64,000 bases of DNA from Novosphingobium subterraneum (GTDB lineage Bacteria; Pseudomonadota; Alphaproteobacteria; Sphingomonadales; Sphingomonadaceae), in contig NZ_JRVC01000004.1 in assembly GCF_000807925.1 (NCBI RefSeq), positions 186,001 to 250,000 on the forward strand. Direction: 5' to 3'. The position numbers and the translations under genes were made by a program. Below the pieces are notes generated by a model. It ran no database searches. It saw only the letters and a list, made by a program, of their open reading frames with translations, and had not been told where the DNA came from. Positions 63,862-64,000 of the stretch are shown here, in pieces (positions within the stretch are counted from its first letter, which is position 1; each line of letters opens with the position of its first letter).

Positions 63862-64000
63862 ATGGCAGCCATTTCCGGCCTGATGCGCGTGATGGAGCGC
63901 GCGGCGCGCAAGGCGGGTGGCCGCCTGCGCCGCGACTTCGGCGAGATCGAGCATCTTCAGGTCAGCAAGAAGGGCCCGGCGGACTTCGTCTCGAAGGCCG
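63862..64000 (+). CDS. suhB: SuhB-like inositol monophosphatase, 5' part only
   Basis: Forty-six codons are visible (MAAISGLMRVMERAARKAGG, then LRRDFGEIEHLQVSKKGPADFVSKA), matching the N-terminus of inositol-1-monophosphatase family SuhB. The catalytic part lies beyond the window. It begins three bases after efp, so the two are probably co-transcribed. Confidence 0.85.
   Translation, partial: MAAISGLMRVMERAARKAGGRLRRDFGEIEHLQVSKKGPADFVSKA

Noticed and set aside
62809..63954. 381-codon minus-strand frame opposite efp
   Set aside because: Only the last 125 codons, starting with a signal peptide at 63186, look like a protein; the remainder is antisense to efp.

Overview
This 64 kb window is chromosomal DNA from an alphaproteobacterium, most likely order Sphingomonadales and probably Novosphingobium or a close relative. 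This placement rests on family knowledge, not a search. The pointers are high GC, an amgK-murU peptidoglycan-recycling pair inside a divL-tsaE-amgK-murU-addB-addA-trxA block, an FtsZ-ring/6S RNA/fthC locus, and a DivL ortholog with the tell-tale tyrosine in its H-box. I see no insertion sequence, prophage or CRISPR array, and no gene-free stretch above about 230 bp.

Layout. (1) 1-978: 3' part of ahcY. (2) 1121-12451, plus strand: a tightly overlapped block of divL, tsaE, amgK, murU, addB and addA, followed by trxA and a hairpin terminator. (3) 12492-14524, minus: an inositol-monophosphatase-family gene and argJ. (4) 14623-18384, plus: a TonB-C-like periplasmic protein, a small secreted protein and secA. 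(5) 18575-31754, plus: a 13 kb translationally coupled three-gene operon. It encodes a two-partner-secretion outer-membrane transporter (TpsB), a 2778-residue Gly-rich filamentous exoprotein (TpsA) and a probably exported 1027-residue CHAT (caspase-like) protein. This is the most unusual locus in the window. (6) 31867-42124: a PilZ-like protein, tRNA-Asn, NAD kinase, a GGDEF(degenerate)-EAL protein, mfd, sdhE, a host-attachment-family protein, recG, a PRC-barrel-like repeat protein and tRNA-Pro. (7) 42277-45310: thyA, an extradiol-dioxygenase-like VOC protein and an SDR. (8) 45538-49838: branched-chain 2-oxoacid dehydrogenase E1-alpha, E1-beta and E2 genes, then a DUF1801 gene. (9) 49942-50390: three identical tRNA-Asp genes, each followed by its own hairpin terminator. 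(10) 50405-52449, minus: LEH/NTF2-like, DUF2842, fthC, 6S RNA, zapA and a small coiled-coil protein. (11) 52670-58414, plus: tkt, gap, a MOSC protein, pgk and class I fba, with a palindrome-dense leader before fba. (12) 58485-64000: a small lipoprotein, thiE, an L,D-transpeptidase lipoprotein, an OPT-family transporter, a small secreted protein, efp and the start of a suhB-like gene.

How the genes work together. Most are housekeeping: DNA repair (AddAB, Mfd, RecG), central carbon metabolism (Tkt, Gap, Pgk, Fba), branched-chain 2-oxoacid oxidation, translation (EF-P, TsaE, tRNAs), peptidoglycan recycling and cross-linking (AmgK, MurU, L,D-transpeptidase) and cell-cycle control (DivL, ZapA). 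The accessory element is the TPS-CHAT operon. Its three overlapping genes suggest one surface system in which a long beta-helical adhesin-like fibre is exported together with a dedicated putative protease.
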